Shown: positions 16,899 through 26,390 of the stretch, piece after piece
How positions within the stretch are numbered: position 1 is the stretch's first letter
Layout: the number at the start of each line of letters is the position of its first letter
Source: Mycobacterium sp. 3519A
GTDB taxonomy: Bacteria > Actinomycetota > Actinomycetes > Mycobacteriales > Mycobacteriaceae
DNA: 64,000 bases
Assembly (NCBI RefSeq): GCF_900240945.1
Contig: NZ_OESG01000013.1
Span: 930,001-994,000, forward strand
Reading direction: 5' to 3'
Program-made: the position numbers and the translations under genes
The notes under the pieces: generated by a model
Seen by the model: the letters and a program-made list of their open reading frames with translations, nothing else
What the model was told of the DNA's origin: nothing
Databases searched by the model: none

Positions 16899-17597
16899 AT
16901 GGAATTGGGCTTGAAACCAGGCAATGTGATCATCACCGGCGGATCGTCCGGCCTCGGTGCGGCCACCGTGCAAGCTGTCATCGCACACGGCGGCACCCCG
17001 CTGGTGATCGACCGGAAGGTTCCGCCCGCCGATGTGGCCTACGCGCAGGCGGATCTCGCGGACACCGACGCCGTTGATGCGGCCGTGCGTACGCTGGCCG
17101 ACCGCGTCGACGGGCAGGTGCACGGAGTCTTCACCGCGGCAGGCATCGACTGCTGCGGCAAGCTCGCCGACGTGCCTGCCAAAGACTGGGAGCGCGTCGT
17201 CCACGTCAATCTGCTCGGCACCGCGGCGGTGATTCGCTCGGCGCTTCCGTATCTGAAGGCCACCGGAGGCACCATCGTCACGTGCGCGTCGACGCTGGGG
17301 ATCAACGCGGTGAGCGACGCAACCGCCTACTGCGCATCGAAATTCGGCGTCGTCGGACTATCCCGTGCGCTGGCCGCCGAACTGGCGGGCGAGGTCGGGG
17401 TGACGATGCTGATTCCCGGCGGCATGCACACGGCATTCTTCGATGACCGTGACGAACAGTACAAGCCGCCGCCCGATGCGAAGCTGAACAAGCCCGAGAA
17501 TGTCGCCGAGACCGTGGTGTTCGCGTTGTCTCAACCCACCGGTTGCGAGGTTCGCGAGATGGTGGTGTGCGCGTCGACGGAGTCGTCGTGGCCGTAA
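16899..17597 (+). CDS. short-chain dehydrogenase/reductase (SDR)
   Basis: 232 residues. NVIITGGSSGLGAATVQAV is the TGxxxGxG cofactor motif; FTAAGI stands for NAG, ASTLGIN gives the catalytic serine and YCASK the YxxxK pair. A classical SDR using NAD(P). I chose the ATG at 16899 over one at 16884 because GAGGGG lies at proper spacing before it. Placed between hldE and the second GT9 gene, it may oxidise, reduce or epimerise a sugar of the pathway; it is not a clear homolog of HldD, which is an extended SDR. Confidence 0.8.
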   Translation: MELGLKPGNVIITGGSSGLGAATVQAVIAHGGTPLVIDRKVPPADVAYAQADLADTDAVDAAVRTLADRVDGQVHGVFTAAGIDCCGKLADVPAKDWERVVHVNLLGTAAVIRSALPYLKATGGTIVTCASTLGINAVSDATAYCASKFGVVGLSRALAAELAGEVGVTMLIPGGMHTAFFDDRDEQYKPPPDAKLNKPENVAETVVFALSQPTGCEVREMVVCASTESSWP

Positions 17598-18535
17598 ACC
17601 GGTCACAGGACACCGTTCTGGTGCTGCGCGCGCTCGGACTCGGTGACCTGTTGACGGCGGTGCCCGCGCTGCGCGGCCTGCGCCGCGCGTATCCCGACGC
17701 GCGTATCGTACTGGCGGCACCCGAACGGTTCCGCCACTTGGCGCTGGCCTCCGGTGCGGTCGACGACGTCCAACCCACCCCTGGGCTTGGCCGGTTGCGC
17801 CCGCAGCCCGTACTGCCCGCACTGGCGGTGAACCTGCACGGCAGCGGGCCGGAGAGCATCGCGGACCTCGTCGCGGTGCGGCCACGGGCCCTGCTCACCC
17901 ATCGGCACCCCGCCTACCCCGACCTGCCCGGCCCCCCGTGGCGCACCGAGGTCCACGAGGTGGACCGCTGGTGCGGTCTGCTGGAATGGGCCGGAATCGA
18001 ATGTCACTCAAAGGATCTCGCGATTCCACGGCCACCCGGCTATCGTGACCGGTCCGGTGTGGTGGTGATCCACCCCGGCGCCGCGTACCCGGCGCGGCGG
18101 TGGCCGGCCGAGCGGTTCGCACAGGTGGCCGCGGTGCTGCGGGACATGGGTCACGAGGTGCTGATCACCGGGGACGCCAACGAAGTCGATCTCGCCCATA
18201 CCGTGGCCGCCGGTGCCGGCCTCCCTCGAACGGCCGTTCTGGCAGGCACTGTCGGGCTGCTCGAACTGGTCGCGTTGATCGCCGACTGCCGGCTGCTGAT
18301 ATGCGGTGACACCGGCGTCGGTCACGTCGCCACCGCGACCGGCACACCGTCGGTGCTGATCTTCGGCCCGACCCCGCCGAGCCGTTGGGGGCCAAGGGGT
18401 TCCGGTCCGCACATCGCGGTGTGGGCCGGTGACCGGGGAGACCCGCACGCCGACCGACCGCACCAAGGACTGCTGCTGATCACCGTGTCGCGAGTGCTGG
18501 ATGCGACCAGGAGTCTGCTGAGGGAATGCGCGTGA
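17588..18535 (+). CDS. GT9 family heptosyltransferase-like glycosyltransferase
   Basis: 315 residues from a GTG with GGAG before it. VLVLRALGLGDLLTAVPALRGL is the GT9 N-terminal motif (LGDLLTAVPALR); VVVIHPGAAYPARRWPAERFAQVA and LLICGDTGVGHVATATGTPSVLIFGPTPPSRWGP are classic donor-domain blocks of ADP-heptose transferases, and the match is stronger than in the other GT9 gene. It overlaps the SDR stop by 10 nt and the UDP-glucose dehydrogenase start by 4 nt. Likely uses the ADP-heptose made by gmhA/hldE/gmhB. Confidence 0.88.
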   Translation: MAVNRSQDTVLVLRALGLGDLLTAVPALRGLRRAYPDARIVLAAPERFRHLALASGAVDDVQPTPGLGRLRPQPVLPALAVNLHGSGPESIADLVAVRPRALLTHRHPAYPDLPGPPWRTEVHEVDRWCGLLEWAGIECHSKDLAIPRPPGYRDRSGVVVIHPGAAYPARRWPAERFAQVAAVLRDMGHEVLITGDANEVDLAHTVAAGAGLPRTAVLAGTVGLLELVALIADCRLLICGDTGVGHVATATGTPSVLIFGPTPPSRWGPRGSGPHIAVWAGDRGDPHADRPHQGLLLITVSRVLDATRSLLRECA

Positions 18536-19821
18536 GTCGGCTTCGGATCGGAGTCATCGGCGCCGGCTACGTCGGTCTGACCACAGCGGTGTGCCTGGCC
18601 GAGCGCGAACACGACACCGTGTGCGTCGACGTCGACGCCGACCGCGTGGAGCAATTGCGCCGCGGCGTTGCGCACATCGACGAACCCGGCCTACCGCTGC
18701 TGCTGCGACAGGGACTCGAGCACGGGACACTGAGATTCAGTTGCGACGACACTGATCTCGCGGACCGCGATGTCGTGTTCGTCTGTGTTCCCACCCCGAG
18801 CGGTTCGGACGGATCGGCGGATCTGCGCGCCGTCGATGGCGTGGTCGAGCGACTCGGGTCGGTGTTGCGCCGCGGTGCCGTCCTGGCGCTGAAGTCGACG
18901 GTTCCCGTCGGCACCACGCGGCGGATCGATCAGAAGCTGCCCGCCGACATTCGCGCGGCCTCGGTGCCCGAGTTCCTGCGTGAAGGCCATGCGGTCTACG
19001 ACTTTCGCCATCCGGAGCGCATCGTGATCGGCACCGACGACCAGCGTGCCGCCGACATGCTCGGCGTGGTGTTCGGCGCCGGGGCCGCGATGCTGCGGAT
19101 GACGCCGGAAAGCGCGGAATTGGCCAAGTACGCCAGCAATGCGTTCCTGGCCGTGAAGATCTCCTACGCCAATTCGCTTGCCCGGCTGTGCGCACAGGTC
19201 GGCGCGAACGTCGCGGATGTCACCCGGTGCATGGGCGCCGATGTGCGCATCGGCCAGCATTTCCTGCAACCCGGCCCCGGCTGGGGTGGCTCGTGTCTGC
19301 CCAAGGACACCGCCGCGCTGCTGCACACTGGACGGACCCACGGCGTCGCGCTGCCGGAGGTGGAGTCGGCGCGGTGCACCAACGCCGCGCAACCTGGCCG
19401 GATCGCCGCCGCGTTGAACCGCTGCTTGTCGGTTCCACTGCACCGGGCCCGGATCACCGCGCTCGGGCTGACGTTCAAGGCGGGCACCAGCGACGTGCGG
19501 GACTCGCCCGCGTTGACCATCTGCGCCGAACTGGCAGGTGCCGGCGCGCAGATCACCGGATACGACCCGCGGCTGGCGGCCATCGAGCCCGCACCGGTGC
19601 GCCGGTCGGCGATCACCGCGGTCGACGACCCGTATCTGGCCGCCAAGGACGCCGACGCGATCGTGGTGCTCACCGAATGGCCCGAGTTCCGCGACCTGGA
19701 CTGGCCACTGATCGCCGAACAGGCGCCGGGCGCGGTGGTGGTGGACACCCGCAACCTTCTCGACGCGGCCGCGGTGGGCGGGCTGACCTACCTGGGCAAC
19801 GGAACGCCGACGGGTTTCTAG
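18532..19821 (+). CDS. UDP-glucose 6-dehydrogenase
   Basis: 429 residues from the GTG at 18532 (GTGA overlap, GAGGGA 6 nt upstream); an ATG 6 nt earlier is an alternative. LRIGVIGAGYVGLTTAVCLAE is the NAD motif; VFVCVPTPSGSDGSADL, SVPEFLREGHAVYDF, ELAKYASNAFLAVKISYAN and GWGGSCLPKDTAALL, with the catalytic cysteine near residue 255, define UDP-glucose dehydrogenases. It makes UDP-glucuronate, the substrate of the decarboxylase encoded at 9860. It is the last gene of the glycan cluster and overlaps the convergent topoisomerase gene by 4 nt. Confidence 0.9.
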   Translation: MSRLRIGVIGAGYVGLTTAVCLAEREHDTVCVDVDADRVEQLRRGVAHIDEPGLPLLLRQGLEHGTLRFSCDDTDLADRDVVFVCVPTPSGSDGSADLRAVDGVVERLGSVLRRGAVLALKSTVPVGTTRRIDQKLPADIRAASVPEFLREGHAVYDFRHPERIVIGTDDQRAADMLGVVFGAGAAMLRMTPESAELAKYASNAFLAVKISYANSLARLCAQVGANVADVTRCMGADVRIGQHFLQPGPGWGGSCLPKDTAALLHTGRTHGVALPEVESARCTNAAQPGRIAAALNRCLSVPLHRARITALGLTFKAGTSDVRDSPALTICAELAGAGAQITGYDPRLAAIEPAPVRRSAITAVDDPYLAAKDADAIVVLTEWPEFRDLDWPLIAEQAPGAVVVDTRNLLDAAAVGGLTYLGNGTPTGF

Positions 19822-20834
19822 CCTTTCGCCACCTTGCGAATGAGTCGCGCGGTGCTGCTTTCCAGAATCGCCTGCCGTTCAGCGGGTTTCTTACTGCGGT
19901 TGGCCCGCCGCACGCCCGCGGCGATGGTCAGGCCGGCCTCGTAGCCTTGCACCACCCGTGGGTCCACATACGACGACCGGGCCACTGCGGGGGTATTGCC
20001 GAGTTCCTCGGCGACCTCCTTCATCACCGCGGATTCGACGCGTTTGATCACCGTCTTGTTGGCGGGCGGGTCCGCGTCGACGAACGCGGCGGCGCCGAGG
20101 ACCGTGCCGTGCCAGGTTCGCAGATCCTTGACCGTGTAATCCTCGCCGACCAGTTCCTTGAACCGCGCGTTGAGGTCGTCGGCGTGCAGGTCCACCCAGC
20201 CGGAACCGTTGCGGCACACCAGGAATCGATCGGACTCGCGGCGGCCGCGCAGCAGCGCGCGCGCTGAGCGGGCCACCTCGTCGTCCTCGATCAGCAGCGT
20301 CCGACGCACCCCGCTCTTGGCCGGGTAGTCGAATTCGACGGCGTGCTTCTGCAGGGCAACATGCTCGCAGAGCAGGGTGGCGATTCCGTACGAGTTGTTC
20401 TCCTCGGCGTACTGCTCACCGCCTGCCCGGAAGTAGCCCAGGTCGAGCAGCAGCAGGGCCAGCGCGAGCACCCGGTCCCGTTCCAGGCCGCGGGCCCGCA
20501 GGTCGGCGGTGATCTGCCGTCGCATCTCGGGAAGTGCTGCCGACATCTCCAGCACCCGGTCGAACTTCTCCTCGTTGCGTTCCTCATGCCACTGCTGGTG
20601 GTAGAGATACTGGCGGCGACCCGCCGCGTCGGTGCCGACCGCCTGGATGTGGCCGTTCGGGTGCGGGCAGATCCACACGTTCTTCCACGCGGGCGGGATC
20701 ACCAGTGCCTGGATGCGTTCCAGGGTGGCCTGGTCGGTGACCGGTGCGCCGTCGTGATCCTGGTACGAGAAGCCTTTCCCGCGGCGCACCCGACGTATCC
20801 CAGGACCGCTGACGGAGCTACGACGAAGTTTCAT
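19818..20834 (-). CDS. DNA topoisomerase IB
   Basis: 338 residues. Poxvirus/bacterial-type topoisomerase IB: GKGFSYQDHDGAPVTD, PPAWKNVWICPHPNGHIQAVGTDAAGRRQYLYH in the N-terminal part; GYFRAGGEQYAEENNSYGIATL (catalytic arginine region), LRTWHGTVLGA and SSYVDPRVV with the nucleophilic tyrosine at about residue 289. The enzyme relaxes supercoils by single-strand nicking through a 3'-phosphotyrosine. The gene is divergent from rsbW-sigF; a SigF-type -35 begins one base upstream of its ATG on the other strand. Confidence 0.92.
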   Translation of the reverse strand: MKLRRSSVSGPGIRRVRRGKGFSYQDHDGAPVTDQATLERIQALVIPPAWKNVWICPHPNGHIQAVGTDAAGRRQYLYHQQWHEERNEEKFDRVLEMSAALPEMRRQITADLRARGLERDRVLALALLLLDLGYFRAGGEQYAEENNSYGIATLLCEHVALQKHAVEFDYPAKSGVRRTLLIEDDEVARSARALLRGRRESDRFLVCRNGSGWVDLHADDLNARFKELVGEDYTVKDLRTWHGTVLGAAAFVDADPPANKTVIKRVESAVMKEVAEELGNTPAVARSSYVDPRVVQGYEAGLTIAAGVRRANRSKKPAERQAILESSTARLIRKVAKG

Positions 20835-20861
20835 GTTTGGTGAGCAACAACGAATGGGTAC
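20835..20861 (+). promoter_or_regulatory. candidate SigF-type promoter upstream of rsbW-sigF
   Basis: GTTT (20835-20838), a 17-nt spacer and GGGTAC (20856-20861). It points toward rsbW, which starts 242 nt downstream. SigF autoregulation is known in mycobacteria. A second, weaker candidate is GGCTA (21048-21052), 16 nt, GGGTAG (21069-21074), closer to rsbW. Confidence 0.45.
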
Positions 20862-20983
20862 TGAATCTCCACCATGGTGAAAAGGAAAGCGATGGGCGCT
20901 GCGCGGGATATCTCGACATCGGCGTCACTGCGTCATCAACGTCGTCAGCGCCAGTGCGGGGTGCCGCCAGAAGTCCTGCATGA

Positions 20984-20998
20984 CGGGGTATTACCCCG
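20984..20998. repeat. short perfect palindrome in the topoisomerase-rsbW intergenic region
   Basis: CGGGGTA, one T, TACCCCG. Seven-base arms containing GGGTA on each strand. It may be an operator or chance; no -35 at the right spacing was seen for either strand. The rest of the 268-nt intergenic region holds the promoter candidates and a doubtful 59-codon reading frame at 20874-21053. Confidence 0.3.
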
Positions 20999-21102
20999 CC
21001 ACCAGTGCCGTCACACGTACTCACTAATCTGCCGTCGGAGCGTTGATGGCTAGCTCAGATGCGGCCTGGGGTAGTGTCGCGAAAAAATTCCCGGGAGGTC
21101 AG

Positions 21103-21534
21103 ATGGCCGACGCGAGCACAGACATTCCACGGCAGCGAAGCGACCGATCCGTCGAGCTCCGGGTCGCCGCAAAGCTGGAGAATCTGGCGGTGCTGCGCAC
21201 CTTGGTGGCCGCCGTCGGCACCTTCGAGGACCTCGATTTCGACGCCGTCGCCGACCTGCGACTGGCGGTCGACGAGGCATGTACCCGGCTGATTCGATCC
21301 GCCGTTGGCGGCTCGACACTGCTGCTGGTGGTCGAGCCGAGGGACGATGCGGTCGTCATCAATGCATCGACCACATGCAAGAGCCCTGACATCCTCGCGC
21401 CAGGCAGCTTCAGCTGGCACGTACTGAGTTCGCTGACCGACGAGGTGTCGACGTTCCAGGACGGGCAGGGCCCCGCGGACCAACAGGTGGTCGGAATCTC
21501 GATGACGACGAGGCGAGCGAGTTCGCTGCAGTGA
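21103..21534 (+). CDS. rsbW: anti-sigma-F factor RsbW/UsfX
   Basis: 143 residues from an ATG preceded by GGGAGG. GHKL-ATPase fold of the RsbW/SpoIIAB type: ELRVAAKLENLAVLRTLVAA, DFDAVADLRLAVDEACTRLI (N-box region, where the mycobacterial proteins lack the usual asparagine) and a shortened C-terminal half (GSFSWHVLSSLTDEVS). It binds and inhibits SigF, and is released by STAS antagonists. The last four bases overlap the sigF GTG start, so the two are co-translated at a fixed ratio. An upstream TTG-started reading is less likely. Confidence 0.93.
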   Translation: MADASTDIPRQRSDRSVELRVAAKLENLAVLRTLVAAVGTFEDLDFDAVADLRLAVDEACTRLIRSAVGGSTLLLVVEPRDDAVVINASTTCKSPDILAPGSFSWHVLSSLTDEVSTFQDGQGPADQQVVGISMTTRRASSLQ

Positions 21535-22322
21535 GCCCGTCGTCGGCCCAGGGTTCGCCTTCGCGTTCGAACTCTGAATACGCGGACGTTGCCGACATGT
21601 TCCGCGAACTCGAAGGACTGCCGGAGGCCTCTGCGCAGTTCCAACGCCAGCGCGACCGGATCGTCGAGCGGTGCCTTCCGCTTGCCGACCACATCGCCCG
21701 TCGGTTCGACGGGCGCGGCGAGCCACGCGACGACCTCGTCCAGGTGGCCCGCGTCGGACTGGTCAACGCGGTGATCCGGTTCGACGTGCACGCCGGTTCG
21801 GACTTCGTGTCCTTCGCCGTGCCGACCATCATGGGTGAGGTTCGCAGGCACTTCCGCGACAACAGCTGGTCGGTCAAGGTGCCGCGCAGGCTCAAGGAAC
21901 TTCATCTGCGGCTGGGCGCAGCGACCGCCGAACTGTCTCAGCGACTCGGCCGGGCGCCGACCGCTACCGAACTGGCCGCCGAGTTGGACATGGACCGCGA
22001 CGAGGTGATCGAGGGTCTGGTCGCAGGCAGCTCCTACAACACGTTGTCGATCGACAGCGGCGGCAGCGGCGGCAACGAGGATGCACCTGCGATTGCCGAC
22101 ACGCTCGGCGACGTGGATCTGGGTCTCGATCAGATCGAGAACCGAGAAGCGTTGCGGCCCTTGCTCGCTGCCCTACCTGAGCGCGAGCGGACCGTGTTGT
22201 TGCTGCGGTTCTTCGAGTCGTTGACACAGACGCAGATCGCCGAGCGAGTGGGCATCTCGCAGATGCATGTGTCCCGCTTGTTGGCGAAATCGCTAGCGCG
22301 ACTTCGGGACCAGCTGCAGTAG
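21531..22322 (+). CDS. sigF: RNA polymerase sigma factor SigF
   Basis: 263 residues from a GTG overlapping rsbW. All group 3 sigma regions are present: region 1.2/2 (LPLADHIARRFDGRGEPRDDLVQVA, SDFVSFAVPTIMGEVRRHFRD), region 3 (VKVPRRLKELHLRLGAATAEL, APTATELAAELDMD) and region 4 (LPERERTVLLLRFFESLTQTQIAERVGISQMHVSRLL). It directs RNA polymerase to GTTT-N15-17-GGGTA promoters, several of which occur in this window. Its 3' end overlaps the convergent STAS gene by 30 nt. Confidence 0.96.
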   Translation: MSPSSAQGSPSRSNSEYADVADMFRELEGLPEASAQFQRQRDRIVERCLPLADHIARRFDGRGEPRDDLVQVARVGLVNAVIRFDVHAGSDFVSFAVPTIMGEVRRHFRDNSWSVKVPRRLKELHLRLGAATAELSQRLGRAPTATELAAELDMDRDEVIEGLVAGSSYNTLSIDSGGSGGNEDAPAIADTLGDVDLGLDQIENREALRPLLAALPERERTVLLLRFFESLTQTQIAERVGISQMHVSRLLAKSLARLRDQLQ

Positions 22323-22733
22323 CCGGCGGGGTTCACCCTGTACGGCGGCGAGCGCCGCATCGACGCTGTCGCAGATCGGCAACGTCGAGTCGGGATCGCA
22401 GATCCGCATCAGTCGCACGACGGCGGGACTGGGCGCCATGGCCCAGTCGACTTTCTCCGCGGCGCAACGGACGTTCAGGGTGTGCAAGGCCGAAAAGCCT
22501 GCGGTACCGAAGAAGTCCACGCCGGAAAGGTCCAGCACGAGGCGGTCGAGATGGGCGGCATGCCGCAGGGCGTAGTCGACGAACTGCTGCGCGTTGGCCG
22601 CGTCGAGTTCGCCGTGCGCTGCGATGACGGCCATCGTCGGTTGCAGCCACCTCGTGGCGAAGTGCGCGGTGTGGCAATCGGTGGGTTCGATGAGAGAGCC
22701 CGGCGTAGCCGGACCCGTTTCGGGGGTAGACAT
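22293..22733 (-). CDS. STAS-domain anti-sigma factor antagonist
   Basis: 146 residues from the ATG at 22733 (GGAG upstream). STAS fold: TMAVIAAHGELDAANAQQFVDYAL, LDRLVLDLSGVDFFGTAGFSALHTL and ICDPDSTLPICDSVDAALAAV. In SpoIIAA/RsbV-type proteins a serine or threonine in the loop after the third strand is phosphorylated by the anti-sigma kinase; here T77 (in GTAG) occupies that position. It probably binds RsbW and frees SigF; M. tuberculosis RsfA and RsfB are of this class but encoded elsewhere. Convergent with sigF and overlapping its 3' end by 30 nt. Confidence 0.82.
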   Translation of the reverse strand: MSTPETGPATPGSLIEPTDCHTAHFATRWLQPTMAVIAAHGELDAANAQQFVDYALRHAAHLDRLVLDLSGVDFFGTAGFSALHTLNVRCAAEKVDWAMAPSPAVVRLMRICDPDSTLPICDSVDAALAAVQGEPRRLLQLVPKSR

Positions 22734-22997
22734 TGTGAGTGACTCCATCAGTCGGAATGCGTGATTCGTACTGTGGTTCACGTCAAATAATTAGGCCCTG
22801 CGTCCTCAAAGCCTCGCTACAAGGCGGGTTTTTCGACCCTGTGCGTCGTCTGACGCTTCCAGTGGGCTGTGAACTCAACCTGGTTTGACCTTACGCCCGT
22901 TCGCTCTCGCATCGCAATTGAACGGTCAGGTTTCTCAAAACCCCAGGTCAAATCGCAAATCTCAAATCCGGGCATGCCCGTGCTTCACAATGGCCAC

Positions 22998-23534
22998 ATG
23001 CCCAACAGCGTCGCGGGCGTGCTGCTGGCCGCCGGCGCAGGCACGCGCTACGGCAAGCCGAAAGTGCTTGCCGACGACGGCCGGTGGCTTCGGTCATGCG
23101 TCGCCGCGCTGGCGGAAGGCGGATGCGACGACGTGGTCGTGGTGCTGGGTGCCGCGGTCGTCGACGTCCCGGCCCCGGCCAGGGCGGTGGTCGCGGACGA
23201 CTGGGAGCTGGGGCTCAGCGCATCGGTGCGGGCGGGCATCGACGCCGTCGACGCCGACTACGTGGTGTTGCACGCGGTCGACACCCCCGACGTGGGCGCC
23301 GACACCGTGCGGCGGGTGCTCGACGCGGCGCGGTCGTCGGTCGCGGGGCTGGCCAGGGCCCGCTACGGCGACCGGCCGGGGCATCCCGTCGTCATCGCGC
23401 GCAGGCACTGGCAGGCGCTGGTTTCCCAACTGCACGGCGACGAAGGCGCCCGGCCGTTCCTGGCCGGGCGGCCCGACGTGACCGCGGTGGACTGCGCTGA
23501 TCTGGCGTCGGGGCAGGACATCGACGTGCGTTAG
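22998..23534 (+). CDS. MobA/MocA-like nucleotidyltransferase family protein
   Basis: 178 residues from the ATG at 22998. GVLLAAGAGTRYGKPKVL is the nucleotide-binding signature LAAGxGxRxGxPK; HAVDTPDVGADTVRRVL gives the metal-binding aspartate and the following helix; GHPVVIARRHW and GDEGARPFL are the substrate blocks. The group includes molybdopterin cytidylyl- and guanylyltransferases, but no molybdenum-cofactor gene is nearby, so the substrate is undetermined. Its 3' end overlaps the convergent gene by 4 nt. The 264-nt region upstream is AT-richer than its surroundings and shows no clear promoter. Confidence 0.8.
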   Translation: MPNSVAGVLLAAGAGTRYGKPKVLADDGRWLRSCVAALAEGGCDDVVVVLGAAVVDVPAPARAVVADDWELGLSASVRAGIDAVDADYVVLHAVDTPDVGADTVRRVLDAARSSVAGLARARYGDRPGHPVVIARRHWQALVSQLHGDEGARPFLAGRPDVTAVDCADLASGQDIDVR

Positions 23535-23860
23535 AGGCTGTCGGCGAAGCGGCGCACCGCATCGCCCGCTGCCTGCGCGGCCTCGGCGTGGCCTGGCCGT
23601 GCGCGCAGGCCGATGTTCCCGGTGGCGGGATCCAGCGTCACCTCGGCGAGCAGTTCGCCGGTCGTCGGCTCGCACACCGCCCACGAGTACGTCGCATCCG
23701 ATTCCCATTGGGCTGCGCGCCGCGCGACGTAGCCCGCGTCGGTTTCGCCCAGTTCCGCCAGCGCGGGCCGGTCGTCGATGCGGTCGTCGGCCCGCACCGC
23801 ACGCAGATACCAAGCACCGGCATTGATTTCGACGGGCTCCACGCGTCTGATGGTAGGCAT
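23531..23860 (-). CDS. conserved hypothetical protein (possible acetyltransferase-like fold)
   Basis: 109 residues from the ATG at 23860, or 103 from a GTG at 23842. The sequence WYLRAVRADDRIDDRPALAEL, then YSWAVCEPTTGELLAEVTLDPATGNIGL, resembles the first strands of GNAT acetyltransferases but stops before the acetyl-CoA motif, so it would be a half-domain. The last bases overlap the convergent nucleotidyltransferase gene by 4 nt. The ATG at 23860 shares the CATG palindrome with the start of the divergent gene. Function unknown. Confidence 0.6.
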   Translation of the reverse strand: MPTIRRVEPVEINAGAWYLRAVRADDRIDDRPALAELGETDAGYVARRAAQWESDATYSWAVCEPTTGELLAEVTLDPATGNIGLRARPGHAEAAQAAGDAVRRFADSL

Positions 23861-24554
23861 GAAGATCACGGTTATCGGCGCAAGCGGGCTCATCGGCGCG
23901 AAGGTGGTTGAACTGTTGACCGCCGACGGCCACGATGTCGTGGCCGCGTCGCGTCAATCGGGTGTCGACGTGCTCACCGGCGACGGCCTCGCCGACGCGC
24001 TCAGTGGCGCCGATGCGCTCGTCGACGTCGTCAATTCGCCGTCGTTCGAAGACGATCCGGTGATGGAATTCTTCACGAAGTCCACCACCAACCTCGTCGT
24101 GGTGGCGGCACGCGCGGACGTCGGCCATTACGTCGCGCTGTCGATCGTCGGCGTCGACGATTTGCCGGACAGCGGTTACATGCGGGCAAAAGTGGTGCAG
24201 GAGAAGATCATCACCGAATCCGGGCTGCCGTATACCATCGTGCGGGTCACGCAGTTCGCCGAATTCACCGACGCCATCACCGATTCGATGACCGCAGGCG
24301 ACGAGGTGCGCGTCCCCGATGCGCTGATCCAACCGATCGCCGCCGCCGACGTCGCAAGGGATGTCGCGCGCGCGGCGGTCGCCGCGCCGCTCAACGCGGT
24401 GGTGAACATCGGTGGGCCGCAGAAGATTTCGTTCGAGCAGATGGCCCGTGACTCGCTGGCCCGGCGGGGCGACGACAAGACGGTCGTCGTCGACCCCGAC
24501 GCGCGCTACTTCGGTACCAAGTTGTCCGAGCGCAGCCTGGTCACGCCCGACTGA
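23859..24554 (+). CDS. NmrA-like NAD(P)-binding SDR protein
   Basis: 231 residues. MKITVIGASGLIGAKVVELL is the atypical-SDR nucleotide motif; VDVVNSPSFEDDPVMEFF, HYVALSIVGVDDLPDSGYMRAKVVQEKIITESGLPYTIVRVTQF is the central block found in NmrA/NAD(P)H-binding proteins. Without the YxxxK catalytic pair in the classical place, many such proteins are redox sensors or isoflavone-reductase-like enzymes. An ATG nine bases upstream is an alternative start. It ends one base before the accA3 stop on the other strand. Function not predictable. Confidence 0.78.
   Translation: MKITVIGASGLIGAKVVELLTADGHDVVAASRQSGVDVLTGDGLADALSGADALVDVVNSPSFEDDPVMEFFTKSTTNLVVVAARADVGHYVALSIVGVDDLPDSGYMRAKVVQEKIITESGLPYTIVRVTQFAEFTDAITDSMTAGDEVRVPDALIQPIAAADVARDVARAAVAAPLNAVVNIGGPQKISFEQMARDSLARRGDDKTVVVDPDARYFGTKLSERSLVTPD

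Positions 24555-26390
<1,836 letters not shown>

Noticed and set aside
22810..22840. Hairpin followed by GGGTTTTT, possible terminator
   Set aside because: Stem is only four pairs (GCCT/AGGC), and no gene ends there.
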